Positions 24,020 to 32,581 of a stretch of 49,838 nt of DNA are shown here, piece after piece (within the stretch, counting starts at the first letter, position 1; each line of letters starts with the position of its first letter). The translations under genes were made by a program, and so were the position numbers. The notes under the pieces were generated by a model, which was given only the letters and a program-made list of their open reading frames with translations, did no database searches and had not been told where the DNA came from. The stretch is from Actinomadura sp. 7K507 (GTDB lineage Bacteria; Actinomycetota; Actinomycetes; Streptosporangiales; Streptosporangiaceae): NCBI RefSeq assembly GCF_004348425.1, contig NZ_SMKK01000030.1:1-49838 (forward strand), in the 5' to 3' direction.

Positions 24020-24850
24020 ATGAGCAGACATCCCCGCCGGAACACCGCCCAGCAGACCGTGGAGATCCTCGGACGCGGCGACTACCCGGCGCCCTCCGGA
24101 CGCACCGTCTCGATCGCCGGGAGCCTGGCCCGAGCCGTCGAGGGCACCGTCTTGTACCGTCCAGACGAACTGGACGAGCTTCTCCAGCGCCTCCCTGCGG
24201 CCGGGCCCGGCACGGAGACACGCATAGAAGTCACCGACGAGACGACCCTCGCCGCCGCGCACCGGCTGTGCAGCCCCGGTCAGGTCCCGTTCGCGCTCAA
24301 CTTCGCCTCCGCGAAGAACCCGGGCGGCGGGTTCCTCAACGGGGCGCATGCCCAGGAGGAAGGGCTGGCCCGATCATCCGGCCTGTACGAGTCGCTGCGC
24401 TCGGCCAGGGAGTACTACGACTTCCACCGCGAACAGCGCGACCTCCTCTACAGCGACCACATGATCTACTCGCCGGACGTGCCGGTGTTCCGGGACGACG
24501 CGGGACGGCTGCTGGAAGAGCCCTACGAGATCGCCTTCCTGACCTCCCCGGCCCCCAACCGCGGCGCCATCCGCGACGCCGAGAAGGCCGCGCGGATACG
24601 AGACGTGCTCCGTCAGCGCACCCGCAAACTTCTCGCCGTGGCGGTGGCCAACGGGCACCGGCGGCTGGTCCTCGGCGCCTGGGGCTGCGGTGTCTTCCGC
24701 AACGACCCGGCAGAGGTGGCCGAGGTGTTCGCCGAGCAGTTCCGCCCGGACGGCCCGTTCGCCGGGCACTTCGAGCACGTCGTCTTCGCGGTCTGGGACA
24801 CCGCCAAGGGCTCCCCCAGGCACACCGCCTTCCAGGACACCTTCGCCTGA
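24020..24850 (+). CDS. PARG-type macrodomain protein (TIGR02452 family)
   Basis: 276-residue poly(ADP-ribose) glycohydrolase-like macrodomain. The catalytic signature is clear: NPGGGFLNGAHAQEEGLARSS, with GGG at 102-104 and QEE at 112-114, matching the bacterial PARG motif (GGG-X6-8-QEE) defined in Thermomonospora curvata. Later GAWGCGVFRND is the second ligand loop. Such enzymes remove ADP-ribose from proteins and, in reported cases for related macrodomain hydrolases, from RNA ends. Starts at ATG 24020. It is divergent from hen1-pnkp with a 106-bp shared gap, so a role with RNA repair is possible but not shown. Confidence 0.9.
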   Translation: MSRHPRRNTAQQTVEILGRGDYPAPSGRTVSIAGSLARAVEGTVLYRPDELDELLQRLPAAGPGTETRIEVTDETTLAAAHRLCSPGQVPFALNFASAKNPGGGFLNGAHAQEEGLARSSGLYESLRSAREYYDFHREQRDLLYSDHMIYSPDVPVFRDDAGRLLEEPYEIAFLTSPAPNRGAIRDAEKAARIRDVLRQRTRKLLAVAVANGHRRLVLGAWGCGVFRNDPAEVAEVFAEQFRPDGPFAGHFEHVVFAVWDTAKGSPRHTAFQDTFA

Positions 24851-24853
24851 GCA

Positions 24854-24897
24854 GGCGAAAGACCCACGGCGGGACACGTCCACCGCAGGTCTTCGCC
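24854..24897. terminator. bidirectional hairpin between the PARG and LLM genes
   Basis: GGCGAAAGACC pairs with GGTCTTCGCC apart from one bulged A, with a long loop. It sits between convergent genes. Confidence 0.5.
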
Positions 24898-24920
24898 GTC
24901 GTCAGACCCTGAAGAGCACC

Positions 24921-25847
24921 TCAGACCTTGGACAGGACCTCGGAGGCCAGCAGCTCCAGGTGGTCCAGGTCGTGCATATCGAGGAGCTGCAGGTAGACGC
25001 GCTCGGCGCCCAGCTCGCCGAACCGGCCGATCTTGTCGACCAGTTCGCCGGGCGTCCCGGTCAGGCCGTTCTCGCGCAGTTCCGGCACCTGCCGCCCGAT
25101 GGCGTCGGCGCGGCGCTTCACCTCGGCCTCGTCGCGGCCGCAGCAGACCACCTGCGCGGCGGAGAGGACCGGCGGCTCGTCCCGGCCCGCCTCGGCGCAC
25201 GCCGCACGGACCCGGTCGAACGCCCCGCCGGTGTCCTCCACCTGGTGGAACGGGACGTTGTACTCGTCGGCGTACTGCGCGGCCAGCCGCGGGGTCCGCT
25301 TCGGCCCGAACCCGCCGATGATGATCGGCGGACCGCCCAGCTGGGCGGGCTTGGGCAGCGCGGGCGACTCGGCGAGGGTGTAGTGCTCGCCGCTGAACGC
25401 GAACGTCTCACCGGCGGGCGTCCCCCACAGTCCCGTGAGGATCTTGAGCTGCTCCTCCATCCGCGCGAACCGCTCCCCCAGGCTCGGGAACGGGATGCCG
25501 TAGGCGGTGTGCTCCTGCTCGAACCAGCCCGTACCGAGGCCGAGGTCGACCCGTCCGCCGCTCATCTGGTCGACCTGCGCGACCGAGATCGCCAGCGGCC
25601 CCGGGTGCCGGAACGTGGCGGCCGTGACCAGCGTGCCGAGCCTGATCCGGCTGGTCTCCCGGGCGATCGCGCCCAGGGTGATCCAGGAGTCGGTCGGGCC
25701 CGGCTCGCCCGTCACGTCGCCCATCTTGACGAAGTGGTCGGAGCGGAAGAACGCGTCGAACCCGAGGTCCTCCGTCGCCTTGGCGACCGCCAGCTGTGTC
25801 TCGTAGCTCGCCCCCTGCTGGGGCTCAGTGAAAATCCGAAGTCGCAT
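24921..25847 (-). CDS. LLM-class F420-dependent oxidoreductase
   Basis: 308-residue TIM-barrel flavin/F420 enzyme of the luciferase-like family. Typical segments: FDAFFRSDHF, IRLGTLVTAATFRHPGPLAISVAQVDQMSGGRVDLGLGTGWFEQEH, and PPIIIGGFGPKRTPRLAAQYADEYN. Actinobacterial homologues use F420 for hydride transfer; the substrate here is unknown. ATG 25847 is placed just after a TAGCAAGAT sequence that could serve as -10, so the leader is short. Stands alone. Confidence 0.88.
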   Translation of the reverse strand: MRLRIFTEPQQGASYETQLAVAKATEDLGFDAFFRSDHFVKMGDVTGEPGPTDSWITLGAIARETSRIRLGTLVTAATFRHPGPLAISVAQVDQMSGGRVDLGLGTGWFEQEHTAYGIPFPSLGERFARMEEQLKILTGLWGTPAGETFAFSGEHYTLAESPALPKPAQLGGPPIIIGGFGPKRTPRLAAQYADEYNVPFHQVEDTGGAFDRVRAACAEAGRDEPPVLSAAQVVCCGRDEAEVKRRADAIGRQVPELRENGLTGTPGELVDKIGRFGELGAERVYLQLLDMHDLDHLELLASEVLSKV

Positions 25848-25889
25848 GATCCCATCTTGCTACCCGCACCGGCCCGTCCAAGCCACCTG

Positions 25890-26414
25890 TCAGTTCGCGC
25901 CGGCCCGGGACGTCGCCGGTTCCCGCTCGGAGACGGCGAGGCCGGCGGTCTTGGCGACGCGCACGGACGGGAACCCGCGGGTGGCGCTCACCTCGCCCCA
26001 CGTCGCCTTCCCGCGCACGGTGATCTTCTGCCCGGCCTCCGCCCGCCTGGACACCTTGGCCCTGATCGACCCCTTGGCCTTCTGGCCCTTCTTCAGGGTG
26101 CCGAGGCGGCAGACGACCTTCCGGTCCTTGGACTTGCAGTGCTTCTCGCCGGACACGAACGCCAGCGACTTCGGCAGCGTCGTCCGGAACACCGCCTTGC
26201 CGGACTTCGCCCCGCCCTTGGCGGTCACCGTGAACTTCCATTCGTAGACGCGTCCCGGCAGCACGTCCTTTTTGGGAGCGGCCGTGCGAAGCACGACGCC
26301 CTCGGCGGCGGGCGCCTCGGACGCCATCGCCTCGGACGCCATCGGCACGACCCCCAGCAGCGGCGCGGCCGCCAGCAGGACGAGACCGCGCTCCTTCCAT
26401 GTCCGGATCACCAT
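25890..26414 (-). CDS. secreted DUF11-like beta-sandwich protein
   Basis: 174-residue exported protein. A signal peptide (RTWKERGLVLLAAAPLLGVVP) precedes one DUF11-like domain: PGRVYEWKFTVTAKGG, TLPKSLAFVSGEKHCKS, VVCRLGTLKKGQKAKGSI. The two cysteines (in KHCKS and VVCRLG) probably form the disulfide typical of that fold. GGGGGG before ATG 26414 supports the start. DUF11 modules are wall or surface domains with no catalytic role known. The palindrome at 26443-26456 lies 29 bases upstream. Confidence 0.75.
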   Translation of the reverse strand: MVIRTWKERGLVLLAAAPLLGVVPMASEAMASEAPAAEGVVLRTAAPKKDVLPGRVYEWKFTVTAKGGAKSGKAVFRTTLPKSLAFVSGEKHCKSKDRKVVCRLGTLKKGQKAKGSIRAKVSRRAEAGQKITVRGKATWGEVSATRGFPSVRVAKTAGLAVSEREPATSRAGAN

Positions 26415-26442
26415 GAGACCCCCCGTGGCCTGCGCTTCTCTT

Positions 26443-26456
26443 ACGGACATGTCCGT
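26443..26456. promoter_or_regulatory. perfect 14-bp palindrome ACGGACATGTCCGT
   Basis: Fully symmetric element in the gap between the divergent DUF11-like and DUF1906 genes, at a position suited to block transcription of the secreted protein. The symmetry resembles TetR-type operators; no regulator gene is adjacent. Confidence 0.45.
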
Positions 26457-26629
26457 TGTAGCGACACTCGGGCCGTCCACCTAACGCCAGGCCGGTGTGT
26501 CGTCACAGACAGTGACTTCGGACCAGGCGGCTACATCGGGCCGCCTTCCTCCCGAATCTTCTGCACCGTCACGGGCACAGGCGGTTGAATCGGCGAAGAG
26601 CCCCGTCCCCCCGACCATGGAGTTCACCT

Positions 26630-27652
26630 ATGGCAGTCTTCGGCGTTGACTACTCGTGGGGCCGCCCTGGCGTGGCCGCGCTGAAACGCGCCGGGGCGAA
26701 GTTCGCGTGCCGCTACGTGTCGCACGACACGTCCGGCAAGAACCTGACCCGCGCGGAGGCCGAGGAGCTCTCCGACGCTGGCATCTGGGTCGTGGTCGTC
26801 TGGCAGAACACCAAGGACGGGCCGCTCGGCGGTCGGTCCGCCGGGGAGGCCGACGCCAGGGACGCCGACCGCCAAGCCAGGGCCTGCGGCATGCCGGCCG
26901 GCCGCCCCATCTACTTCGCCGCCGACTGGGACGCCTCCCCGGGCCAGCAGGACGAGATCAACGCCTACCTCGACGGCGCGGCGAGCGTCCTCGGCCGCGG
27001 AAGGGTCGGCCTCTACGCCGGCCACGGGCCGATGAAACGCGCGTTCGACGCCGGGAAGACGAACTACGGCTGGCAGACCTACGCCTGGTCCGGCGGCCGG
27101 TGGGACTCCCGCGCCCAGCTCCAGCAGTACCTCAACGAACAGACGATCAACGGCGCGGCCGTCGACTACAACCGCGCCGTCGCGGACGACTACGGGCAGT
27201 GGCGCGTCGGCGTCTCGCCCGTGGACGACACACCCGGCTACGTGTCGGTCGGCACCGCCACCGAGCAGCGGCTCGCCCCCGGCCAGTGGACGGACATCAG
27301 CTGGGAGACCGAGTACTCCGACCAGGAGCACCAGCACTGGGACGAGGGCGGCCCGAGCGTGCTGACCGGCGCCGCCCGCTACAGCCTCTCGGTGGGCGTG
27401 ACGGTGACCGGCGTCCCCGCCGGAACGCGCATCCAGGCCCGCGTGGTCGAGGTCCAGATCGAGGACACCGGCAGATACGAGGCTGGTCCCATCCAGGACT
27501 CCTTCTCCACCGGCGACGGCACCGACCTGGTCTACGGACTCGCCGCCGACACCGTCCGCGAAGGCCACCGCGTGCGCTTCCAGCTGCTCCAGCACGGCAC
27601 GGCCGACGCCACCCTCACCGGCGGCAGCGCCAAGGTCTTCTTCTGGCGTTGA
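26630..27652 (+). CDS. DUF1906 (Rv2525c-like) glycoside-hydrolase-like protein
   Basis: 340-residue protein. Residues 1-200 are the DUF1906 barrel related to GH25-type lysozymes: FGVDYSWGRPGVAALKRAGAKFACRYVS, IYFAADWDAS, VGLYAGHGPMKRAFDAGKTNYGWQTYAWSGG, and a final QYLNEQTINGAAVDYNRAV. Residues 210-340 form a beta-sandwich (ATEQRLAPGQWTDISWETEYSD onward) likely used for binding. Mycobacterial Rv2525c is a Tat substrate involved in wall homeostasis; here no signal peptide is visible, so the protein is either cytoplasmic or exported by another route, as for phage lysins. GGAG seven bases before ATG 26630 fixes the start. Confidence 0.82.
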   Translation: MAVFGVDYSWGRPGVAALKRAGAKFACRYVSHDTSGKNLTRAEAEELSDAGIWVVVVWQNTKDGPLGGRSAGEADARDADRQARACGMPAGRPIYFAADWDASPGQQDEINAYLDGAASVLGRGRVGLYAGHGPMKRAFDAGKTNYGWQTYAWSGGRWDSRAQLQQYLNEQTINGAAVDYNRAVADDYGQWRVGVSPVDDTPGYVSVGTATEQRLAPGQWTDISWETEYSDQEHQHWDEGGPSVLTGAARYSLSVGVTVTGVPAGTRIQARVVEVQIEDTGRYEAGPIQDSFSTGDGTDLVYGLAADTVREGHRVRFQLLQHGTADATLTGGSAKVFFWR

Positions 27653-27671
27653 CCCCGGCTCCGGCGACCGG

Positions 27672-29009
27672 TCAGCCGCGGACCAGGGTGGCCAGGCACT
27701 CCACGTGGCGCGTCATCGGGAAGGCGTCGAAGGCGCGGAGGGTTTCCAGGGTCCAGCCGCGCTCGCTGAAGTAGGCCAGGTCGCGGGCGAGGGTCGCGGG
27801 GTCGCAGGACACGTAGGCGATCTTGCGGCCGGCGAGGCGGGTGATCTGCTCGACGGTGTCGCGTCCGGCGCCGGTGCGGGGCGGGTCGAGGACGACCACG
27901 TCGGCGCGGCGTACCCGCTCGCCGCCCTGATGGCCGCCGCCGCGCTTGTTCTGCGCGCCGGACCCGCCGGACGCGCGGCCGAACTCCAGCTCGGCGAGGA
28001 CCTCCTCGACGGGGCCGCGCTCGATGGAGACGTTCGGCAGGTCGCGCAGGTTGAAGCGCGCGTCCCGGGCGGCCTGCCCGTCGGACTCGACGCCGACGAC
28101 GAGCCCGTCCGGCCCGATGCGGTCGGCGAGGACGCCGGCGAACATGCCGACGCCGCAGTACAGGTCGAGGGCGATCTCGCCGGGCTTCGGTTCGAGGGCG
28201 TCGAGGACGGCGTCGGCGAGGAGCTGCGCGGCGCCGGGGTGGACCTGCCAGAAGCCGCTTCCGCTGACCTGGTACAGCCGCCCCGAGACCTCCTCGCGGA
28301 CGTAGGGCAGGGAGGCGCCGGGCTCGGGCTTGCCCCGGACGAGCCGGACCGGCACGTCCAGCCGCGGCACCCGGATCTTGCGTCGGTCACGGCCGCGCAG
28401 GACGACCAGCCGGTCGCCGGTGGCCGCCGACACGATGCCCTCGACGCCGGTCGCGCCCGGCCAGCGCTTGCGCTCGATGCCCATCAGCTCCACGCCGGGG
28501 TGGGCGATCAGGCATTCGTCGATGGGCTCGATGCTGTGCGAGCGGTGCCGGCGCAGGCCGACGGCGCCGGACGAGACGGCGAACTGGACGCGGGTGCGCC
28601 AGCCGAGGCCGGGCGGCGGCGCCATCTCGGAGTCGACCGGGTAGGGGACCTCCTCGACGGTCACCGCGCGGGTGATCCCGGCCAGCCGCTGGAGCTGCTC
28701 CTCGACCACCGCGGCCTTGAGGGCGCGCTGCGCGGGCAGCGAGGCGTGCTGCCAGTCGCAGCCGCCGCAGCGTCCGGGGCCGGCGAACGGGCAGGGCGCC
28801 TCGACGCGGTCCGGGGACGCCTCGATGATCTCCACGGCGTCGGCGCGGAGGAAGTTCTTGGTGCGCTCGGTCACGCGTGCCCGCACCCGTTCGCCGGGCA
28901 GGGCGTGCCGGACGAAGACCACGCGCCCCTCATGCCGGGCGACGCAGAAACCGCCGTTGGCGACGTTGCCGACCTCCAGTTCCAGGACGTCGGGCTCCAG
29001 TTCAGTCAC
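27672..29009 (-). CDS. TrmA/RlmD-type RNA 5-methyluridine methyltransferase
   Basis: 445-residue class I methyltransferase with an N-terminal TRAM domain (about 1-60), iron-sulfur cysteines (CPFAGPGRCGGCDWQH plus a distant Cys), SAM motif LDLYCGVGMFAGVLADRIG, LDPPRTGAGRD and the catalytic AYVSCDPATLARDL. Such enzymes methylate C5 of uridine in tRNA or 23S rRNA. A lysine/glycine insert (about GSGAQNKRGGGHQGG) before LDPPR is unusual. The start GTG 29009 overlaps the upstream permease stop (GTGACTGA), so the two genes are coupled. Which uridine it modifies cannot be told from sequence alone. Confidence 0.9.
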   Translation of the reverse strand: MTELEPDVLELEVGNVANGGFCVARHEGRVVFVRHALPGERVRARVTERTKNFLRADAVEIIEASPDRVEAPCPFAGPGRCGGCDWQHASLPAQRALKAAVVEEQLQRLAGITRAVTVEEVPYPVDSEMAPPPGLGWRTRVQFAVSSGAVGLRRHRSHSIEPIDECLIAHPGVELMGIERKRWPGATGVEGIVSAATGDRLVVLRGRDRRKIRVPRLDVPVRLVRGKPEPGASLPYVREEVSGRLYQVSGSGFWQVHPGAAQLLADAVLDALEPKPGEIALDLYCGVGMFAGVLADRIGPDGLVVGVESDGQAARDARFNLRDLPNVSIERGPVEEVLAELEFGRASGGSGAQNKRGGGHQGGERVRRADVVVLDPPRTGAGRDTVEQITRLAGRKIAYVSCDPATLARDLAYFSERGWTLETLRAFDAFPMTRHVECLATLVRG

Positions 29010-31035
29010 GGTCCGAAACACTACCGCCACCGGGGCGTGCCCCGGTCCGCGGCGGGCGCCGGGAGGACCCGGCCCCGGGCGGCTCGACCCGCCCCTTGAG
29101 CCGGTCGGACGAGGCGAGCTGCCACGGGACGCTCGTCACCATCACGCCGGGCTGGAACAGCAGCCGGCCCTTCAGCCGCAGCGCGCTCTGGTTGTGCAGG
29201 AGCTGCTCCCACCAGTGGCCGACGACGTACTCGGGGATGAACACGGTCACGACGTCGCGGGGGCTCCGGCGCCGGACGTTCTTGACGTAGGCGAGGACGG
29301 GCCGGGTGATCTCCCGGTACGGGGAGTCGAGGATCTTCAGCGGGACGGGGACGTCGAGCGCCTCCCACTCGTCCTGGAGCCGCTGGGACTCCGCGGCGTC
29401 CACCGCCACCGTCACCGCCTCCAGCGTGGAGGGTCGCGTGGCGCGGGCGTAGGCGAGGGCCCGCAGCGTCGGCTTGTGGATCTTGGAGACGAGCACGATG
29501 CCGTGGTTGCGCGCGGGCAGCGCGACGTCCTCGCCGGAGGGCTCCAGCTCGGCGGCGATCCGGTCGTAGTGCCGCCGGATCCCCTTCATAATCAGGAACA
29601 GGGCCGGCATCGCGATGCAGACGATGTAGGCGCCGAGCGTGAACTTGGTGAGCAGGACGACGGCCAGCACGATTCCGGTGAGGGTCGCGCCGAACGCGTT
29701 GATGCCCCGCGAGGTCTTCATCCGGCGGCGCTTCGACTGGTCGCTCTCGCGGGCCAGCAGCCGGTTCCAGTGCCGGACCATGCCGATCTGGCTGACGGTG
29801 AAGGAGACGAACACGCCGACGGTGTAGAGCGGGATCAGCCGGCTGACGGACGCGTCGAAGGCGTAGATCAGCAACCCGGCCATGACGGCCAGGATGATGA
29901 TGCCGTTGCTCAGGGCCAGCCGGTCGCCGCGGGTGTGCAGCTGGCGCGGGAGGTAGCGGTTCTGCGCGAGGACGGAGCCGAGCACGGGGAAGCCGTTGTA
30001 GGCGGTGTTGGCCGCGAGGAACAGGATCAGCGCGGTCATGATCGCGACGAGCGCGAACCCGGGGCTGAAGTTGCTGAACACAGTGTGCGCGACCTGCGCG
30101 ATCACCGGCTCGGAGTGGACGACCTCCGCGCCGGTGGCCGGGTCGTACAGGTGGCTGCCCTGCGTGTGCTCGGAGAACTTGGCGCCGGTGACGTAGGCGA
30201 AGGCGGTCACCCCGCCGAACATCGTCATCGCCACGAGCCCGAGGAGCAGCAGCGTCGTGGCGGCGTTGTGCCCCTTGGGCTTGCGGAACGCCGGGACGCC
30301 GTTGCTGATCGCCTCGATGCCGGTGAGCGCGGCGCAGCCGGAGGAGAACGCCCGGAGCAGCAGGAACACCAGGGCGAATCCGGCGATGTCGGCCTCGTCC
30401 CCGCGCAACTCGTAGTCCGCGCTCTCGGCCCTCAGTTCGGTACCGGACAGCAGCCGCACCGCGCCCCACGCGAGCATGCCCAGGATGGAGATCATGAACA
30501 GGTAGGTGGGGACCGCGAACGTGAAACCCGCTTCCCTGATCCCCCGCAGGTTGGCGACGGTGAGCACGGCGAGGACGCAGATCGCGGCGAGGACCTCGCG
30601 CGGCTGGATGAACGTCAGCAGCGCCCCGAGGTTCTCCACGCCGGCCGACACCGACACCGCCACGACCAGCGTGTAGTCGACGATCAGCGCGCTGGCGACG
30701 ACGATGCCCCAGTTGCCGCCGAGGTTCGCGGTGGCGACCTCGAAGTCGCCGCCGCCGCCCTGGTAGGCGCGGACGTTCTGCCGGTACGAGGCGACCACCG
30801 TCAGCAGGACCACCACCACGGCCGCGGCCACCCACGGCGAGTACTGGTACATCACCAGGCCGCCCGCGGCCAGGGCGATGAGGATCTCCTGCGGGGCGTA
30901 GGCCACCGAGGACAGTGCGTCGCTGGCGAAGACCGGAAGCGCGATTCGCTTGGGCAGGAGCTGCTCGTGCTGCTGTGAACTGCTCAGAGCGCGGCCAAGA
31001 AGCAACCGCTTCGTCAGGTCCGGAAGCTTGGACAC
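29002..31035 (-). CDS. KimA-like APC-family potassium/amino-acid permease
   Basis: 677-residue transporter with about twelve membrane helices and a large cytoplasmic C-terminal domain (about 470-620) of USP-like type. The opening LPKRIALPVFASDALSSVAYAPQEI and the QGGGGDFEVATANLGGNWG segment are typical of the KimA/YdaO group, which imports potassium in Bacillus and binds c-di-AMP. Actinobacterial homologues are usually listed only as APC permeases. The neighbouring divergent trkA pair supports a potassium role. TAGAGT (31044-31049 on the minus strand) lies eight bases before GTG 31035, so the message is probably leaderless. Confidence 0.85.
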   Translation of the reverse strand: MSKLPDLTKRLLLGRALSSSQQHEQLLPKRIALPVFASDALSSVAYAPQEILIALAAGGLVMYQYSPWVAAAVVVVLLTVVASYRQNVRAYQGGGGDFEVATANLGGNWGIVVASALIVDYTLVVAVSVSAGVENLGALLTFIQPREVLAAICVLAVLTVANLRGIREAGFTFAVPTYLFMISILGMLAWGAVRLLSGTELRAESADYELRGDEADIAGFALVFLLLRAFSSGCAALTGIEAISNGVPAFRKPKGHNAATTLLLLGLVAMTMFGGVTAFAYVTGAKFSEHTQGSHLYDPATGAEVVHSEPVIAQVAHTVFSNFSPGFALVAIMTALILFLAANTAYNGFPVLGSVLAQNRYLPRQLHTRGDRLALSNGIIILAVMAGLLIYAFDASVSRLIPLYTVGVFVSFTVSQIGMVRHWNRLLARESDQSKRRRMKTSRGINAFGATLTGIVLAVVLLTKFTLGAYIVCIAMPALFLIMKGIRRHYDRIAAELEPSGEDVALPARNHGIVLVSKIHKPTLRALAYARATRPSTLEAVTVAVDAAESQRLQDEWEALDVPVPLKILDSPYREITRPVLAYVKNVRRRSPRDVVTVFIPEYVVGHWWEQLLHNQSALRLKGRLLFQPGVMVTSVPWQLASSDRLKGRVEPPGAGSSRRPPRTGARPGGGSVSDRD

Positions 31036-31259
31036 GGAAGGAGACTCTAGCCCTCGGCCGGGAACGCGCCTCGCAGGCGCCGCTGGAAGCTGGTTGGGTA
31101 GTACACGCCTGGGCGGATGTGTAGTTTTGCAGCCCGGCAGGGATCATTCACAGGAAGCGATCCTCGGGTGCGGCACGGCGTCGGAGGCGCAGCGACGAGG
31201 CCGGGCCCGGCGCGGGGGGTACAGGGGGAACGTCCCTCTGGACGGAAGAAGGAACGGCC

Positions 31260-31925
31260 GTGCATATCGTGATCATGGGGTGCGGGCGGGTCGGATCGAC
31301 CCTCGCCCACATCCTTGAGGACAAGGGCCACTCGGTGTCCATCATCGACCAGAACCCGGAGGCGTTCCGCCGGCTGCGCAGCGGGTTCCGGGGCCGCCGC
31401 ATCACCGGGTTCGGATTCGACCGCGACGTGATCGCCGAGGCGGGCATCGAGCGGGCGTCGGCGTTCGTGGCCGTCAGCAGCGGCGACAACTCCAACATCA
31501 TCTCCGCCCGGGTGGCGCGCGAGACGTTCGGCGTCGACAACGTGGTGGCCCGCATCTACGATCCCCGCCGCGCGGAGGTCTACCAGCGCCTCGGCATCCC
31601 CACGGTCGCGACCGTCCGGTGGACCGCCGACCAGATCCTGCGCCGGCTGCTGCCCGAGGGCGCCGAGCCGCTGTGGCGCGACCCGACCGGCGCGGTCGTC
31701 CTCGCCGAGCTGGACTCCGGGAACCTGTGGGTGGGCGAGAAGGTCGGCGCGCTGGAGGAGCACGCCAGGGCGCGGGTGGCGTTCCTGACGCGGATGGGCG
31801 AGGCCCTCGTCCCCGAGCGGGACACGGTGATCCAGGACGGCGACGTCGTGCACATCATGGTGGGCGCCGATGATCTGGAACGCGTGAACGCCGCCGTCGC
31901 GGCGCGAGACGAGGAGGACGCCTGA
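31260..31925 (+). CDS. TrkA-family potassium uptake regulator (RCK), first copy
   Basis: 221-residue protein made of an RCK_N Rossmann domain (HIVIMGCGRVGSTLAHIL, ligand acid near SIIDQN) and an RCK_C domain (about 140-215). These cytosolic subunits bind NAD(H), ATP/ADP or c-di-AMP and gate potassium transporters. GAAGAAGGAA precedes GTG 31260. The next gene, a second TrkA, overlaps by one base (TGATG). No TrkH/KtrB membrane subunit is present; the divergent KimA-like permease is the nearest candidate partner. Confidence 0.92.
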   Translation: MHIVIMGCGRVGSTLAHILEDKGHSVSIIDQNPEAFRRLRSGFRGRRITGFGFDRDVIAEAGIERASAFVAVSSGDNSNIISARVARETFGVDNVVARIYDPRRAEVYQRLGIPTVATVRWTADQILRRLLPEGAEPLWRDPTGAVVLAELDSGNLWVGEKVGALEEHARARVAFLTRMGEALVPERDTVIQDGDVVHIMVGADDLERVNAAVAARDEEDA

Positions 31926-32581
31926 TGCGGGTCGCGATCGCCGGGGCGGGCGCGGTGGGCCGCTCCATCGCCCAGGAGCTGCTGGTGAACGGGCACGAGG
32001 TCCTCCTGATCGACAAGAGCCCCAAGGCCATCAAGGTCGAGATGGTGCCGCGGGCCGAGTGGCTGCTCGCCGACGCGTGCGAGATCTCCGCGCTGGACGA
32101 CGCGGCGCTGGAGCGCTGCCAGGTCGTGGTCGCCTCGTCCGGCGACGACAAGGTCAACCTGGTGGTGTCGCTGCTGGCCAAGACCGAGTACGGGGTGCCG
32201 CGCGTGGTGGCCCGGATCAACCACCCGAACAACGAGTGGCTGTTCAACGAGTCGTGGGGCGTGGACGTTGCCGTGTCCACCCCGCGGCTGCTGTCGGCGC
32301 TGGTGGAGGAGGCGGTCAGCGTCGGCGACCTGGTCCGGCTGATGACGTTCCGGCAGGGCGAGGCGAACCTGGTCGAGCTGACGCTGCCGGACGACGCTCC
32401 GCTCGGCGGCCAGCGCGTCGGATCGGTGGACTGGCCGCGCGACACCGCCCTGGTGGCGATCCTGCGCGAGGGCCGGGTGCTGGTGCCGACGCCCGACGAC
32501 ACCCTGGAGCCGGGCGACGAGCTGATGTTCGTAGCCAGCCAAGACGTAGAAGACGACCTGGCCGAACTCCTCGGCGGGTGA
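31925..32581 (+). CDS. TrkA-family potassium uptake regulator (RCK), second copy
   Basis: 218-residue RCK protein with the same two-domain plan as the gene before it: VAIAGAGAVGRSIAQELL, LLIDKSP, and a C-terminal domain ending in GDELMFVASQDVEDDLAELL. The two copies are diverged, consistent with a hetero-oligomer rather than a recent duplication. Translation is coupled by the TGATG overlap. Its stop is directly abutted by the convergent DUF3159 gene, with no room for a terminator between them. Confidence 0.92.
   Translation: MRVAIAGAGAVGRSIAQELLVNGHEVLLIDKSPKAIKVEMVPRAEWLLADACEISALDDAALERCQVVVASSGDDKVNLVVSLLAKTEYGVPRVVARINHPNNEWLFNESWGVDVAVSTPRLLSALVEEAVSVGDLVRLMTFRQGEANLVELTLPDDAPLGGQRVGSVDWPRDTALVAILREGRVLVPTPDDTLEPGDELMFVASQDVEDDLAELLGG

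Noticed and set aside
31036..31259. c-di-AMP (ydaO-type) riboswitch before the KimA-like gene
   Set aside because: The gene appears leaderless (TAGAGT eight bases before GTG), and I find no convincing riboswitch core.
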